Shown: positions 1 to 6,280, counted from the first letter of the stretch. The stretch: 14,466 nt of DNA from Sedimenticola sp. (GCA_030590525.1 JAUUYI010000017.1:1-14466), one strand, 5' to 3'. Program-made: numbers and translations. Notes: a model not told the origin generated them from the letters alone.

Positions 1-158
1 GGCTTCCTGCTGTTTCCATTCCGGTCGCCCCGGTAGGGGGCAAGCCGGTCGGGCTGCAGATAATCGGTAACTACTTCCAGGAAGGTCGACTGCTGAATGC
101 TGCACACCGGTTTCAGCAGGTCACGGAGTGGCATCTGGCCATGCCTGAACTGTTTTAA
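1..158 (+). CDS. gatA: Aspartyl/glutamyl-tRNA amidotransferase subunit A, C-terminal end (partial)
   Basis: Only the last 51 residues are in the window; the reading frame begins at base 3 and stops with TAA at 156-158. The translation contains LPAVSIPVA, then [11 protein letters not shown] and [10 protein letters not shown], the conserved C-terminal end of the amidase-signature GatA family. GatA hydrolyses glutamine and passes the ammonia to GatB in the GatCAB complex, which converts Glu-tRNA(Gln) or Asp-tRNA(Asn) to the amidated form. Its catalytic Ser-cisSer-Lys triad lies upstream of the window. gatB follows 14 bases after the stop, so the two are almost certainly one operon, probably with gatC upstream as is usual. 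The partial length is due to the window edge; I see no sign of damage. Confidence 0.93.
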   Translation, partial: LPAVSIPVAPVGGKPVGLQIIGNYFQEGRLLNAAHRFQQVTEWHLAMPELF

Positions 159-172
159 AAGGAACACAAACC

Positions 173-1612
173 ATGACATGGGAAACTGTAATCGGGCTTG
201 AGATCCACGCCCAGCTGGCTACCCGGTCCAAGATATTCTCCGGTGCTTCCACCGCCTTCGGGGCGGCGCCCAACACCCAGGCATGCAACGTGGACCTGGG
301 TATGCCGGGGGTGCTTCCGGTGCTGAATCGGGAGGCAGTCCGCATGGCGATCCGGTTCAGTGCCGCCATCGATGCAGAACTGGCCCACCGCTCGGTGTTC
401 GCCCGCAAGAACTACTTTTACCCTGACCTGCCAAAAGGTTACCAGATTAGCCAGCTCGAGTTGCCTATCGTCGGCCGGGGGGAGGTGCAGATACTGTTGG
501 ATGATGGTGAGAGCCGGACAATCGGCATCACCCGGGCGCACCTGGAAGAGGATGCGGGTAAATCCCTGCATGAGGATTTCCACGGTCTGACCGGCGTCGA
601 CCTGAACCGGGCCGGCACGCCGCTGCTGGAGATCGTCTCTGAGCCGGATATGCGTTCCGCCAGAGAGGCGGTTGCCTATGCACGGAAGATCCGCCAGATC
701 GTTCAGTATATCGGGATATGTGACGGCAATATGCAGGAAGGCTCTTTTCGGGCGGACGCCAACGTATCGGTGCGTCGCCCGGGAGAGGAGCTGGGCACCC
801 GGGCAGAGCTGAAGAATATCAACTCGTTCCGTTTCCTTGAGCGCGCCATAAATTTTGAGGTGGAACGGCAGATCGAACTGTTGGAAGCAGGGAAGAAAGT
901 GGTGCAGGAGACCCGCCTGTACGATGCGGACCGGGACGAGACCCGCTCAATGCGCTCCAAGGAGGAGGCTAACGATTACCGCTATTTCCCGGATCCGGAC
1001 CTGTTGCCGGTGGAGCTGGACGACGCATTTATCGCCCGTGTGACAGCGGATATGCCGGAGCTTCCGGATGTACGCAGGATCCGCTTCGGCGAGGTCTACG
1101 GACTAAAACCGGCGGATGCCGCCAACCTCACCGCCAGTCGCGCCCTGGCAGATTATTTTGAGGCGGTAGTCGCGGCCTCGGGAGACGCCCGGTTGGCGGC
1201 TACCTGGGTGATGGGCGAGCTCTCCGGCGCTCTGAATCGGGATGGCCTGGAGATCACGGCGGCACCCGTGACAGCAGAGATGCTGGGGGAGATGTTGCGG
1301 CGGATCATTGACGACACCCTCTCCGGCAAGCTCGCCAAGCAGGTCTTCGAGGCCATGTGGCAGGGAGATGGTAGTGCGGATGAGATTATTGCGGCTCAGG
1401 GATTGAAACAGATAACCGATACGAGTGCCATAGAGATGGTCGTGGATGAGGTGGTTGCGGCCAACCCCCGGCAGTTGGCGAGTTTTCGTCAGGCGGACGA
1501 GAAAAAGCAGGCGAAGATGCTGGGGTTCTTCGTTGGCCAGGTGATGAAGGCGTCGAAGGGCAAGGCCAATCCCCAGCAGGTCAATCAGTTACTACGGAAA
1601 AAACTCTTTTGA
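173..1612 (+). CDS. gatB: Aspartyl/glutamyl-tRNA(Asn/Gln) amidotransferase subunit B
   Basis: The 479-residue product has the normal GatB length. GatB binds the mischarged tRNA and carries out the kinase and transamidase steps that turn Glu-tRNA(Gln) or Asp-tRNA(Asn) into the correct aminoacyl-tRNA, using ammonia from GatA. Family motifs are intact: [10 protein letters not shown] at residues 6-15, [14 protein letters not shown] at 81-94, HLEEDAGK at 123-130, [13 protein letters not shown] at 142-154, [16 protein letters not shown] at 184-199 and ELKNINSF at 212-219. A helical region and a YqeY-like tRNA-binding tail fill the last 150 or so residues. The ATG at 173 follows a purine-rich AAAAGGAA Shine-Dalgarno (157-164) and starts the conserved N-terminus. 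The gene lies 14 bases behind gatA and converges with the cyclase gene across only 30 bases. Confidence 0.97.
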   Translation: MTWETVIGLEIHAQLATRSKIFSGASTAFGAAPNTQACNVDLGMPGVLPVLNREAVRMAIRFSAAIDAELAHRSVFARKNYFYPDLPKGYQISQLELPIVGRGEVQILLDDGESRTIGITRAHLEEDAGKSLHEDFHGLTGVDLNRAGTPLLEIVSEPDMRSAREAVAYARKIRQIVQYIGICDGNMQEGSFRADANVSVRRPGEELGTRAELKNINSFRFLERAINFEVERQIELLEAGKKVVQETRLYDADRDETRSMRSKEEANDYRYFPDPDLLPVELDDAFIARVTADMPELPDVRRIRFGEVYGLKPADAANLTASRALADYFEAVVAASGDARLAATWVMGELSGALNRDGLEITAAPVTAEMLGEMLRRIIDDTLSGKLAKQVFEAMWQGDGSADEIIAAQGLKQITDTSAIEMVVDEVVAANPRQLASFRQADEKKQAKMLGFFVGQVMKASKGKANPQQVNQLLRKKLF

Positions 1613-1642
1613 CCGGTTGGGCGCCTCCCCGGATCGTACATC

Positions 1643-2671
1643 CTACGCCTGGGTAACCCGGTTACGCCCGTTTTTCTTGGAGCGGTAAAGGGCATCGTCA
1701 GCACGCTGGATCAGCTCCATATGCCCCTCTCCGTGGCGGAATTGAGCCACTCCGGCAGAGACGGTGACCTGCCCAAGGGATTCCCGGGTGCCGGTGCGGA
1801 CCAGTTTGCTGCCAGCGATACGCTCCCGGATCTTATTGCATAAAACAGCGGCTCCCTCCAGCCCGGTATCCGGCAGCAGCAGTATGAACTCCTCTCCACC
1901 ATAACGGGCCGCTGTATCCTGCCCTTTTATCGATAGTTCGAGGGTCTCCGCCACGAAGCGGATCACCTTGTCACCCACCAGGTGCCCAAAGGTGTCGTTG
2001 ACCCGTTTGAAGTGATCGATATCCAGCATTGCCAGGCAGTGCGGGGTGAGGGTGTCCTCTTCATTCAGCTTCTCGTTCAGTAGCTCAAAAAAGGTCGCCC
2101 GATTGGTCAGCCCGGTCAGCGCGTCCCTGGATGCCTGCCGTTTGACCTGCTCCAGTTCCTCCCGGAGTTGGTCCATCTCCTGTGATTTTACAGCGAAGTC
2201 CTCGTTGACCTGGTTGAAAGAGTGTTTTATCTTCCGGGTCTCATCCAGAACTTCGGTCAGCAGACCGTACACATCCTGGATCGATTTCGCGCTGCTGCAA
2301 CTGGCATCGAACCGCTCCAGTGCATCGCCGAAGCGGGCCGCATCGCTGCCGGTATTTATCAATGTGGCGGCAGTCTCCTTGAGTGTCTCCTGAACATCAT
2401 GCCGAGCCTGTTCCAGTTGGGCAATGTTGCATTCCCAGAGGAATTCCTCGAAAAGCTCGTTGTTCATAGCATCGGTGATAGCTTTTTTCTCTTCGAGTAA
2501 CCGGTCGATGCATTCGTTCAGTGCTGCCGTTTCACCTGAGACATAACGGAACCACACAGCATAGTTTCTTGGTGTGGGGGATATGCCGTGCTTCGCCATA
2601 AGGGGCACGGTCAGGCGGAATTTTTCTGCATAGTATTCCGCAGTGTGGGCTGGGGTATGGCTTTTGCTCAA
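1643..2671 (-). CDS. GGDEF-domain diguanylate cyclase
   Basis: The 342-residue protein should make the second messenger cyclic di-GMP from two GTP. Residues 1-165 form a mostly helical N-terminal region of unknown ligand, with coiled coil around 145-180 (VKSQEMDQLREELEQVKRQA). The GGDEF domain begins at DALTGLTNR (183-191) and has LDIDHFKRVNDTFGH at 216-230 and an intact GGEEF active-site loop at 258-262, so it is probably active. The inhibitory I-site, normally RxxD five residues before the GG, reads KGQD at 249-252, so product inhibition may be weak. No membrane segment or signal peptide is visible, so it should be cytoplasmic. The start is TTG at 2669-2671: no ATG or GTG lies between it and the upstream in-frame stop, and the next Met is residue 25, inside what looks like a conserved stretch. 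It converges with gatB. Confidence 0.92.
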   Translation of the reverse strand: MSKSHTPAHTAEYYAEKFRLTVPLMAKHGISPTPRNYAVWFRYVSGETAALNECIDRLLEEKKAITDAMNNELFEEFLWECNIAQLEQARHDVQETLKETAATLINTGSDAARFGDALERFDASCSSAKSIQDVYGLLTEVLDETRKIKHSFNQVNEDFAVKSQEMDQLREELEQVKRQASRDALTGLTNRATFFELLNEKLNEEDTLTPHCLAMLDIDHFKRVNDTFGHLVGDKVIRFVAETLELSIKGQDTAARYGGEEFILLLPDTGLEGAAVLCNKIRERIAGSKLVRTGTRESLGQVTVSAGVAQFRHGEGHMELIQRADDALYRSKKNGRNRVTQA

Positions 2672-2834
2672 GGTCGTTATCCGCTGATCTTCGTATGGTT
2701 ATTCTCGCATGTCTGGTGTTTGAGTCCAGAAAAATTTCCAGCCTGTTTCCTGGGTAACCGGTGTCGATTCCGGATGTCAGGGCTTGCATTGGACTGTAAC
2801 GGCTGGCGTGGGGGGAGCTATTAGAAGTCGAGGC

Positions 2835-2915
2835 CCCTGCAAAAATTTGCAAGTACCATCAAGGTCTGGGTTTAACAAAACTCTTCACTCCCCCATCCCT
2901 TGATATTTTGCAGGG
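2835..2915. repeat. Interrupted long inverted repeat downstream of the ANTAR gene
   Basis: The arms CCCTGCAAAA (2835-2844) and TTTTGCAGGG (2906-2915) are perfect 10-base complements. A second pair, ATCAAGG/CCTTGAT (about 2858-2864 and 2898-2904), nests inside. On the right the two arms are separated by one base, on the left by 13, which looks like a hairpin disrupted by a small insertion or by drift. It lies in the 273-base gap between the ANTAR gene stop and the cyclase TTG, so it could be a 3' RNA structure of the ANTAR transcript. I see no U-tract that would make it a classical terminator. Confidence 0.5.
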
Positions 2916-2944
2916 ACTGCAGCCGTTGCCCGTGTGCAGGCCGA

Positions 2945-3523
2945 TCAACTCTTTTCGCGGCTGGTCTGGATCAGTTCATGGGCCACATCGACCAGTTTCC
3001 GGCGTTGCGGGCGGGCAATCGCCCGCAGGGCTTTCACTGCATCTTCCCGTTCCATGTCGAAACGTTCCATATAGATGCCGACGGCGACACTGATTTCCCG
3101 GTTGGTCTCTAGAGCATGGGTGAGGCTGGCCTCGGTTTCATGCAGGCGTCGAAGCTCGGCCGAGCGCTCCAGCGCTGCCTTGACCGCAGGGATGAGCTGG
3201 GTCGAGTTGACCGGCTTCACCAGATAGCCGAGAGCCCCTTCCTTGATAGCGAGTTCCACGAGTTCCACGTCCGCATAGGCGCTGAGAAAGATACAGTCAA
3301 TATCGGCCTCGTGACGCAGTTGGCGCGCCGCCTCGATCCCGAAGATCCCGGGCATGCGCACGTCCAGGATGGCCAGATCAACTCTTTCCTTGCAGCCAAG
3401 CCGTACGGCATCTTCTCCGTTCATGGCCCGCACTACATCGAACCCCGCTTTCTTCAGACCTACGGCCATTACGGAAAGGGTGATCCGGTCGTCGTCTGCT
3501 ACCAGAATCTTGGTTTTGCTCAT
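2945..3523 (-). CDS. REC-ANTAR response regulator (putative transcription antiterminator)
   Basis: The product is 192 residues. Residues 1-120 are a receiver domain: acidic pocket DDD at 10-12, phospho-acceptor D54 in LDVRMPG, conserved Ser in FLSAYAD near 83, and Lys in YLVKPV near 105. Residues about 130-188 match the ANTAR pattern: a helix, then VAVGIYMERF, AVKALRAIAR and RRKLVDVAHELI. Proteins of this architecture (NasT, AmiR, EutV families) bind paired hexaloop hairpins in nascent RNA and prevent termination when activated. I chose the ATG at 3521-3523, which has GTAAGGT just upstream and begins directly with the REC strand MSKTKILVADDD. The frame stays open 67 codons further, but that stretch has no family likeness. 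No histidine kinase or NasS-like sensor is adjacent, so partner and target are unknown. The leader holds a 40-base sequence repeated at 6064-6103. Confidence 0.9.
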   Translation of the reverse strand: MSKTKILVADDDRITLSVMAVGLKKAGFDVVRAMNGEDAVRLGCKERVDLAILDVRMPGIFGIEAARQLRHEADIDCIFLSAYADVELVELAIKEGALGYLVKPVNSTQLIPAVKAALERSAELRRLHETEASLTHALETNREISVAVGIYMERFDMEREDAVKALRAIARPQRRKLVDVAHELIQTSREKS

Positions 3524-3533
3524 GAGTACCTTA

Positions 3534-3573
3534 CCACTGAAATCTTGAATAGAAATACAAAGAAACCACCCTA
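3534..3573 (-). repeat. Dispersed 40-base repeat, copy A, in the leader of the ANTAR gene
   Basis: Read on the minus strand, this ends 10 bases before the ANTAR start codon, directly against its Shine-Dalgarno. It matches 6064-6103 (plus strand) at 35 of 40 positions, with a core of 29 bases (3537-3565 against 6072-6100) that differs at one base. It is AT-rich and non-palindromic, so it is unlike the REP elements nearby. It could be a leader or regulatory element shared by two sites, or a remnant of a duplication. Confidence 0.6.
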
Positions 3574-3704
3574 CTATTTGGTTCCGGTTTCGCTGGGTCA
3601 GGGTATCCCCGTATTGGTTGGTGCGCTGTGAAACGCATTCAAGCCTGTCGCTCCGGCAGGCCACCCAGTCTGTTCGGGGTTTGGGAATGACTGGAAGGGT
3701 GGCG

Positions 3705-3724
3705 GTGCTGCTCCCAGCAGCCAC
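3705..3724 (-). terminator. Short hairpin after the methyltransferase gene, possible weak terminator
   Basis: GTGCTGCT, loop CCC, AGCAGCCAC (3705-3724) forms an 8-bp stem with a one-base bulge and starts about 19 bases past the methyltransferase stop on the minus strand. No run of U follows in that direction, so it is at best a weak or Rho-assisted stop, or an RNA 3'-end structure. The remaining gap up to the ANTAR start shows no other clear signal apart from copy A of the dispersed repeat. Confidence 0.25.
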
Positions 3725-3742
3725 AGCGAAATTATAACCCTT

Positions 3743-4372
3743 TCAGGGTGCTGGTGAGAAATGCGGGTCTAAGGTGGCCATGGCGACGGTGTAGCTTCGT
3801 CCCTGTTTGAGCTTCTGATAGTTTCCGAACACCTCCAGAAACGCCTTCTGAATAAACTTTCTCAGTCCGGTAATGGTGACCACGTAGATGCGGGCTCCCG
3901 GCTTCATGCGCGCCAGGGCATCGTAGAAATAGAGGTAATAGAGTTCTTTGCCGGTCTTTGCCGGCAGGTTGGAGACGATCAGATCGAAGCGGCGCCTGCC
4001 AATCTGGTCGAAACCGTTGCTGAGAAACACCTCGACGTTCCGGATGTTGTTGAGATCGGCGTTCTTGCGGCTATACTCGATCGCCACGAAATCTTTGTCC
4101 ACCAGCAGGCTGGTTCCCTGGGGCGCCAGGCGAGCCAGGGTAAGCCCCAGTGGGCCGTAGCCACACCCCAGATCCAGGGTGTCGTCATCCGGGCGCACAT
4201 CCAGGTGGTCGAGCAGCAGGCGGCTGCCTTCGTCCAGCCCTTTGGGGGAGAACAGGCCCCAGGTGGTGTGAAAAAGGAGCTGTTGGCCCCGTATCTTCTC
4301 GCTGAAGACCAGGTCCTGCCGAAGCTTCTCCAGATACGCCTGGGTGGATGGGGGGAGTTCGATATCGCTCAT
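3743..4372 (-). CDS. Class I SAM-dependent methyltransferase, RsmC-like small-methyltransferase fold
   Basis: The 209-residue protein has a helical N-terminus followed by QLLFHTTWGLFSPKGLDEGSRLLL (32-55), like the entry to the small-methyltransferase domain of RsmC. The SAM-binding motif I, LDLGCGYGPLG, is at 66-76, an acidic strand end VDKD at 91-94, and motif IV at 134-139. Motif IV reads SNLPAK, where RsmC and related N-methyltransferases have (S/N)NPPF, so substrate or chemistry may differ. It corresponds to one such domain, whereas RsmC of E. coli is a duplicated protein of about 340 residues. Likely substrates are a nucleic-acid base or another small target, but nothing here fixes it. 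The ATG has only a weak purine-rich stretch upstream. Neighbours give no functional clue; the gene stands alone between two repeat-containing gaps. Confidence 0.8.
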   Translation of the reverse strand: MSDIELPPSTQAYLEKLRQDLVFSEKIRGQQLLFHTTWGLFSPKGLDEGSRLLLDHLDVRPDDDTLDLGCGYGPLGLTLARLAPQGTSLLVDKDFVAIEYSRKNADLNNIRNVEVFLSNGFDQIGRRRFDLIVSNLPAKTGKELYYLYFYDALARMKPGARIYVVTITGLRKFIQKAFLEVFGNYQKLKQGRSYTVAMATLDPHFSPAP

Positions 4373-4431
4373 CTGTCGTTCTCGTTTTTCGAAATCAGGT
4401 ACTAGCCCGCATAAGTAGCGATGAAGAATAT

Positions 4432-4500
4432 GTTGGGTTACGGCGCGCTCATAATCTGGTGATAACTTGAAATACCAGCGAGATGCGCGCCTAACCCAAC
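4432..4500. repeat. REP-like hairpin repeat with GTTGGGTTA/TAACCCAAC arms
   Basis: The left arm GTTGGGTTACGGCGCGC (4432-4448) pairs with GCGCGCCTAACCCAAC (4485-4500) with one bulged base. An inner stem CTGGT/ACCAG sits in the 36-base loop, so the 69 bases fold as one branched or stacked hairpin. Elements with GTTGGGTTA ends are, from general knowledge, common interspersed intergenic repeats in Proteobacteria. It encodes nothing and may be a non-autonomous element mobilised by a REP-type transposase elsewhere in the genome. Confidence 0.7.
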
Positions 4501-4565
4501 CTATATTATATTCACGGGCACTTGCGCGGTTCCGTCCGAGTGAAAATCCGTGAAATCATAAAGAT

Positions 4566-4714
4566 AATCAGTCGCGGATTGACGCGGATCAAACACGAAT
4601 TGGTTCGATCGCTCAGGTATTTTTAATACGGCCTTTTGGGCTGCGAGTTTGACCAGTAGTCCCACCTTCAGTGATCAATTCCACAATAAAATCCGCGTTG
4701 ATCCGCGGCTGTTT
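4566..4714. repeat. CGCGGAT-type imperfect inverted repeat, probable MITE remnant
   Basis: GTCGCGGATTGACGCGGATC at 4571-4590 is matched in inverted orientation by 4690-4709 at 16 of 20 positions, with weaker similarity for a few bases outside (AATCAG against AAACAG). Each arm contains two CGCGGAT-like words 10 bases apart. The roughly 100 bases between the arms hold no gene. The layout suggests a decayed non-autonomous element, or two inverted copies of a dispersed repeat. Confidence 0.5.
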
Positions 4715-4735
4715 TATGTTCAGGAACGGATACTG

Positions 4736-5485
4736 TCACTGGTCCCTGCCGCTGCAGACCCGGCAGTCGGGGTCGGGTTTCAGTGTCAGGATACGAAGCT
4801 GCATCTCCAGGGCGTCCAGCAGCAGCAGTCTGCCGGTCAGAGGGGTACCTGCCCCGGTGAGGAGTTTGAGCGCTTCGGTGGCCTGCAGGCTGCCGATGAT
4901 ACCTACCAGAGGGGCCAGCACCCCGTTTGCGGAGCAGGTTTCGTCCAGATCTCCGCCCTCGCCGTAGAGGCAGCGGTAGCAAGGGTCTCCCGGCTGCCCA
5001 CTGAACACAGAGACCTGCCCCTCCATACGGATTGCCGCGCCTGAAACCAGCGGGGTGCGGCTGGCAAGGCAGGTGTCGTTTACGGCGAAACGGGTGGCGA
5101 AATTGTCGCTGCAGTCGACCACCAGGTCGGCCTGTTCCACCTGCTGTTGCAGTTTATCCCCCTCCAGTTGCTGGTTAAGCGGAATGATGTGGCAATCCGG
5201 GTTCAAGTCAGTCAGGGTCTCACGGGCGGATTCCACCTTGGGCATCCCGACCCGTCCCGTGGTGTGGATGATCTGCCGCTGCAGGTTGCTCAGATCCACC
5301 TTGTCGAAATCCACCAGGATCAGTGTTCCCACGCCGGCCGCTGCCAGGTACATGGAGACGGGTGCACCCAGTCCCCCCAGGCCAATGATGAGTACCCGGG
5401 AGGCGAGCAGTTGTTCCTGTCCCTCGAATCCGATCGAGGGCAGCATGATCTGTCGGCTGTAGCGAAGGAGTTGCTCGTCTTCCAT
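4736..5485 (-). CDS. MoeB/ThiF-type adenylyltransferase (E1-like, HesA/MoeB/ThiF family)
   Basis: The 249-residue protein has the expected length and all E1-like motifs: RYSRQIMLP at 8-16, the nucleotide loop GLGGLG at 35-40, DFDKVDLSNLQRQ at 59-71, Lys83, and CSDNFATR at 125-132 with the catalytic Asp127. Zinc cysteines are CYRC (169-172) and CRVC (241-244). Cys184 in TCSANGV sits where MoeB and ThiF have their conserved cysteine. Such enzymes use ATP to adenylate the C-terminal glycine of a ubiquitin-like sulfur carrier: MoaD for molybdopterin or ThiS for thiazole. No moaD, thiS or other cofactor gene is in the window, so I cannot tell MoeB from ThiF or from a shared sulfur-carrier activator and give no symbol. 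The start lies 5 bases after the upstream gene's stop, so the two are probably co-transcribed. Confidence 0.93.
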   Translation of the reverse strand: MEDEQLLRYSRQIMLPSIGFEGQEQLLASRVLIIGLGGLGAPVSMYLAAAGVGTLILVDFDKVDLSNLQRQIIHTTGRVGMPKVESARETLTDLNPDCHIIPLNQQLEGDKLQQQVEQADLVVDCSDNFATRFAVNDTCLASRTPLVSGAAIRMEGQVSVFSGQPGDPCYRCLYGEGGDLDETCSANGVLAPLVGIIGSLQATEALKLLTGAGTPLTGRLLLLDALEMQLRILTLKPDPDCRVCSGRDQ

Positions 5486-5490
5486 GGGGC

Positions 5491-5901
5491 TTACAGGTAT
5501 TTTCGCCAGTGTTCCGGGCGTGGATCCTGAAGGGTGTGGTCGCGCTGCTGGTAGCGCTCGATAAAGATTTTCCGGGTGCAGTTGCTGTCGCCTCGTCGGC
5601 AGCCGTTGTTGGCCCGCTGGACATCCTCGGTGTAATAGTAGAGGGCACGCTGCAGCCTGTAGATCAGGCGGCTGTTGAGGTGGAATCCGGTTTCGGTAAG
5701 GGCGGTTTCGATCTGTTCCAGCGAGATCTCAAGCAGGTTGTAACGGAGATTGAGCAGAACAGCGGATGCGTCGCTGGCCTCCAGTATGCCATCGACATCC
5801 GCCAGCATCAGCGCTGCCGTCTGCGCCTGCCTCGGGTCAGGATGCAGTTCGGTGAATGCAATCTGACGCACCTTGATTAGATCTGCATCTCCACTCTCCA
5901 T
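5491..5901 (-). CDS. Unrecognised 136-residue protein with an HMA-like (ferredoxin-like) fold pattern
   Basis: I do not recognise this family with confidence. Residues about 28-73 alternate strand and helix as in heavy-metal-associated domains: TAALMLADVDGIL, then SAVLLNLRYNLLEIS, then LEQIETALTETGF, which resembles the HMA ending of a helix followed by Gly-Phe. The metal-binding CxxC expected in the first loop is absent. The second half is basic and tyrosine-rich (LYYYTEDV) and has two cysteines in NNGCRRGDSNCTRK (C101 and C108), then DPRPEHWRKYL at the very end, which looks like a constrained tail. An AGGA Shine-Dalgarno lies nine bases before the ATG. The stop is five bases from the MoeB-like start, implying translational linkage and a possible shared role in sulfur or metal chemistry; that role is inference. 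No signal peptide or membrane segment is visible. Confidence 0.8.
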   Translation of the reverse strand: MESGDADLIKVRQIAFTELHPDPRQAQTAALMLADVDGILEASDASAVLLNLRYNLLEISLEQIETALTETGFHLNSRLIYRLQRALYYYTEDVQRANNGCRRGDSNCTRKIFIERYQQRDHTLQDPRPEHWRKYL

Positions 5902-5969
5902 GAGTTAAATCCTAACCTTTGGTGGGGAATAATCAAGTGTTTAGGGCCATTCATCCTTCACTGAGCCAT

Positions 5970-6059
5970 GTAGGTCGGGCACGTTTTTTGTGCCCGACAT
6001 TTTCTCTGGCGGGTGGCTTTGGGAAATGACGTCGGGCATAAACGACATGCCCGACCTAC
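5970..6059. repeat. REP/BIME-like element with GTAGGTCGGGCA terminal inverted repeats
   Basis: The 90-base element begins GTAGGTCGGGCA (5970-5981) and ends TGCCCGACCTAC (6048-6059), a perfect 12-base inverted pair. It contains two shorter hairpins: TCGGGCAC/GTGCCCGA around a T-rich loop, and GTCGGGCAT/ATGCCCGAC around AAACGAC. The two-hairpin layout is that of a paired REP element. Its position just upstream of the HMA-like gene could influence mRNA ends or DNA topology. Confidence 0.75.
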
Positions 6060-6063
6060 TCCT

Positions 6064-6103
6064 ACGGAGATTTCTTTGTATTTCTGTTCAAGATTTCAGC
6101 GGA
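6064..6103 (+). repeat. Dispersed 40-base repeat, copy B
   Basis: Copy B matches the ANTAR leader segment 3534-3573 (reverse strand) at 35 of 40 bases, with 28 of 29 in the core 6072-6100. Weaker similarity (10 of 14, allowing one gap) continues into the bases that in copy A hold the Shine-Dalgarno and start codon; here the ATG is replaced by ATT. It sits between the REP-like element and the 170-bp palindrome. A decayed copy of the ANTAR gene start is one explanation, a dispersed regulatory sequence another. Confidence 0.6.
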
Positions 6104-6110
6104 AGATATT

Positions 6111-6280
6111 AATTAGTTTCCGTCCATAAACGGCGTCGTCACGAGAGCGGTTCAGGTGCGTGAGATTTCGACCCCAGGATATAGGCGTTTGGTTGTTCCA
6201 AATAACTATATCCTGGGGTCGAAAGGTTGCGTGCCTGAAGCGCTCGCAGTAGACGTCCGTTTATGGGCGGGAACTAATTA
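6111..6280. repeat. 170-bp near-palindromic element (MITE-like) overlapping the prmC 3' end
   Basis: The whole element is one long inverted repeat. Outer arms start TAATTAGTTTCCGTCC at 6111 and end GGGCGGGAACTAATTA at 6280; both contain the word CATAAACGG or its complement. The middle has an 18-base perfect pair, TTTCGACCCCAGGATATA (6167-6184) and its complement (6208-6225), with an inner TTTGG/CCAAA stem closing a 5-base loop. The arms between these pair imperfectly. TAATTA occurs at both ends and could be a target-site duplication. The CTA at 6274-6276 is, on the minus strand, the TAG stop of prmC. As RNA it would be a very stable hairpin and may end the hemA-prfA-prmC transcript. Confidence 0.8.

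Larger units (their letters stand above)
4373..4735. other. 363-base gene-free region with two inverted-repeat elements
   Basis: This region lies upstream of the methyltransferase gene and downstream of the MoeB-like gene, both on the minus strand. It contains the hairpin repeat at 4432-4500 and the CGCGGAT inverted repeat at about 4566-4714. I find no credible protein-coding frame, tRNA or strong promoter. A promoter for the methyltransferase is expected in its left part but I could not identify one. Base composition is more AT-rich than the flanking genes. Confidence 0.6.
5902..6273. other. 372-base gene-free region packed with three repeat elements
   Basis: The region lies between the start of the HMA-like gene and the prmC stop, both on the minus strand. 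It contains the REP-like element 5970-6059, copy B of the dispersed repeat at 6064-6103, and most of the 170-bp palindromic element 6111-6280. The rest, 5902-5969, is the upstream region of the HMA-like gene; it contains no promoter I can defend. No coding frame in the region has support. Confidence 0.65.

Noticed and set aside
1648..1672. Palindrome GTAACCCGGTTAC as a bidirectional terminator between gatB and the cyclase
   Set aside because: It lies within the last codons of the cyclase, leaves practically no loop and has no T-run.
2672..2944. Cyclic di-GMP riboswitch upstream of the diguanylate cyclase
   Set aside because: I looked for the GEMM-type conserved core in the minus-strand leader and did not find it.
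3524..3724. 67-codon N-terminal extension of the ANTAR regulator
   Set aside because: The ATG at 3523 has a good Shine-Dalgarno and starts exactly at the REC domain; the extension has no domain-like pattern and covers the dispersed repeat.
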